From NCBI GenBank assembly GCA_021816935.1, contig JAKAWR010000006.1, positions 1 to 64,000 on the forward strand: a DNA stretch of 64,000 bases, read 5' to 3'. Position numbers and translations under genes: made by a program. Positions 63,123 to 64,000 of this stretch are shown here, piece by piece. This DNA is from Actinomycetes bacterium (GTDB lineage: Bacteria; Actinomycetota; Acidimicrobiia; Acidimicrobiales; JAMCPL01). The notes below the pieces were generated by a model. The model was not told the DNA's origin. It ran no database searches and saw only the letters and a program-made list of their open reading frames with translations. How positions within the stretch are numbered: position 1 is the first letter of the stretch; the number at the start of each line of letters is the position of its first letter.

Positions 63123-64000
63123 TCAGCGGGCCGGAAAGAGGGGGGCGACCCGCGGTGCGCCGCCCAGCTCGAAGCGCTCGGAGTCCAAGCTGAGATTCGG
63201 ATTGTAGCTGGGATCGGTCAACAGCTCGGCGGCCCACTTCCACTTCAGGTAGCCGATCTCGCGTTCGGCACGCTCGGGCCGCATGGCAAACGGCGAAGGA
63301 TGATCGCTTCCCCTGCTGGCCGACTCGTGATGGACGAGGACTGCGCCAGCGGCGTAGACGTTGCGGTATCCGTTCTCCCTGGCTCGCAGGCAGAAGTCGA
63401 CGTCGTTCAGCGCTATGGCCAGGTTCTCTTCGTCGAGACCCCCGAGCTCCCTGTAGATGGAACGCTTGACGAGTAGGCAGGCCGCGGTAACGGCGGAGTA
63501 GCAATGCGTGATCATCGCCCTTCCGAAGTAGCCCGGATCGCCGGCCGGAAGGCCCTTGTGGGCGTGGCCCGCTACCGATCCCCAGGAGTGTCCGATGCCC
63601 AGCAGGACTCCCGAGTGCTGTATGGTGCCATTCGGGAAGAGCAGCTTTGCCCCGACGGCGCCTACCCCTGGTTTCACCGCGTGCCGGGCCATCGTCATCA
63701 GCCAGTCCTGCTGAATGGCCTCAACGTCGTCGTTCATGAGCAGGACGAGATCGCCCCGGGCGTGCTCTACTCCGAGGTTGTTGAGCTCGGAGTAGTTGAA
63801 GGCGGCGTCGTGGCGGATGACGGTGCAGCCGGTCGAGGTAAGGTGCTCGAGGTACGAAAGGCAATCCGGAGTCTCGCTCCCGTTGTCCACGATGACAATC
63901 TCGTAGGGGGCGTAGACAGTGTTCCCTCTGATGGACTCGATACAACGGCGGAAGTACTCTCCGTCCCTCGTGCAGATCACGATGGAGACGAGGGGCGGCG
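63123..64000 (-). CDS. Family 2 glycosyltransferase, 5' end outside window
   Basis: At least 292 residues; the frame is open to the window edge, beginning PLVSIVICTRDG. GT-A features: EIVIVDNGSETPDCLSYL, NNLGVEHARGDLVLLMNDDVE (DDx metal motif), GVGAVGAKLLFPNGTIQHSGV and ALNDVDFCLRARENGYRNVY. It resembles rhamnosyl- or O-antigen-type transferases. Together with the two-domain transferase and the beta-helix protein it suggests a surface-glycan locus continuing beyond 64 kb. Confidence 0.88.
   Translation of the reverse strand, partial: PPLVSIVICTRDGEYFRRCIESIRGNTVYAPYEIVIVDNGSETPDCLSYLEHLTSTGCTVIRHDAAFNYSELNNLGVEHARGDLVLLMNDDVEAIQQDWLMTMARHAVKPGVGAVGAKLLFPNGTIQHSGVLLGIGHSWGSVAGHAHKGLPAGDPGYFGRAMITHCYSAVTAACLLVKRSIYRELGGLDEENLAIALNDVDFCLRARENGYRNVYAAGAVLVHHESASRGSDHPSPFAMRPERAEREIGYLKWKWAAELLTDPSYNPNLSLDSERFELGGAPRVAPLFPAR

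Overview
The window looks like a chromosomal segment of a high-GC actinobacterium (Actinomycetota, quite possibly class Acidimicrobiia, though the sequence alone does not settle this). The pointers are: many GTG/TTG starts; several genes that look leaderless, with a TANNNT box 6-7 nt before the start codon; two F420-type luciferase-like oxidoreductases; the PspA/PspAA/HtpX/PspAB set; HemQ; a solo GroEL behind a CIRCE operator in the order thrC - MoaD-like - groEL; an actinobacterial CtaF-type oxidase subunit; and the small SRP RNA next to dnaX. No phage, integron, CRISPR array or intact insertion sequence was seen. Family assignments were made by eye from motifs; no database was searched.

Layout. 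1-1.7 kb (minus): 5' part of a Kelch/fibronectin-III surface protein. Its SD-supported ATG is cut off from the reading frame by a (GA)11 run, so it looks like a phase-variable gene in the OFF state. 2-9.3 kb: CtaG-like oxidase assembly protein, glutamate decarboxylase, endonuclease IV, ComM, DprA. 9.3-13.8 kb: a membrane coiled-coil protein built on a 54-bp minisatellite, a collapsed vapBC locus, a 211-bp inverted-repeat element, fumarase, gene debris. 13.8-17.6 kb: the pspA-pspAA-htpX-pspAB envelope-stress operon, then an SCP-2-like protein. 17.7-27.9 kb: YdjC-type deacetylase, two F420-type oxidoreductases, slipin, purE, DsbA-like, PAP2, RecB-like nuclease, hydrolase, DedA, orphan Phd remnant. 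28-33.5 kb: TIM-barrel lipoprotein, a secreted two-domain protein, a CCAEP-tail radical SAM protein. 33.6-36.8 kb: otsA-nudix-otsB for trehalose. 36.9-40.7 kb: SAM riboswitch-thrC-moaD-like and CIRCE-groEL-terminator. 41-45.2 kb: hemQ-larE (overlapping), NIL protein, crotonase, CopD-like protein, tatA. 45.4-49.1 kb: a second inverted-repeat element, ctaC, and a ctaD fused to ctaF. 49.2-55.2 kb: secreted protein, tadA with tRNA-Ser(GGA), SRP RNA, dnaX, recR, family-5 UDG, broken vapC. 55.3-64 kb: MFS transporter, thiolase, a two-domain glycosyltransferase, a secreted beta-helix protein and a second glycosyltransferase that runs off the edge, suggesting a cell-surface glycan or adhesin locus.

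Themes. The window is mostly ordinary housekeeping, with conspicuous repeat-driven variability. There is a dinucleotide tract in a surface-protein leader, a 54-bp repeat in a coiled-coil gene, a 15-bp repeat inside a glycosyltransferase, 8-bp and 9-bp intergenic repeats, a three-copy interspersed repeat, and two elements with 13-bp perfect terminal inverted repeats whose differences are compensated on both arms. Three toxin-antitoxin loci are present only as remnants. The strongest candidates for something undescribed are the phase-variable leader, the covarying inverted-repeat element, the CtaD-CtaF fusion, and a repeated secreted domain shared by the proteins at 29.7 and 49.2 kb.
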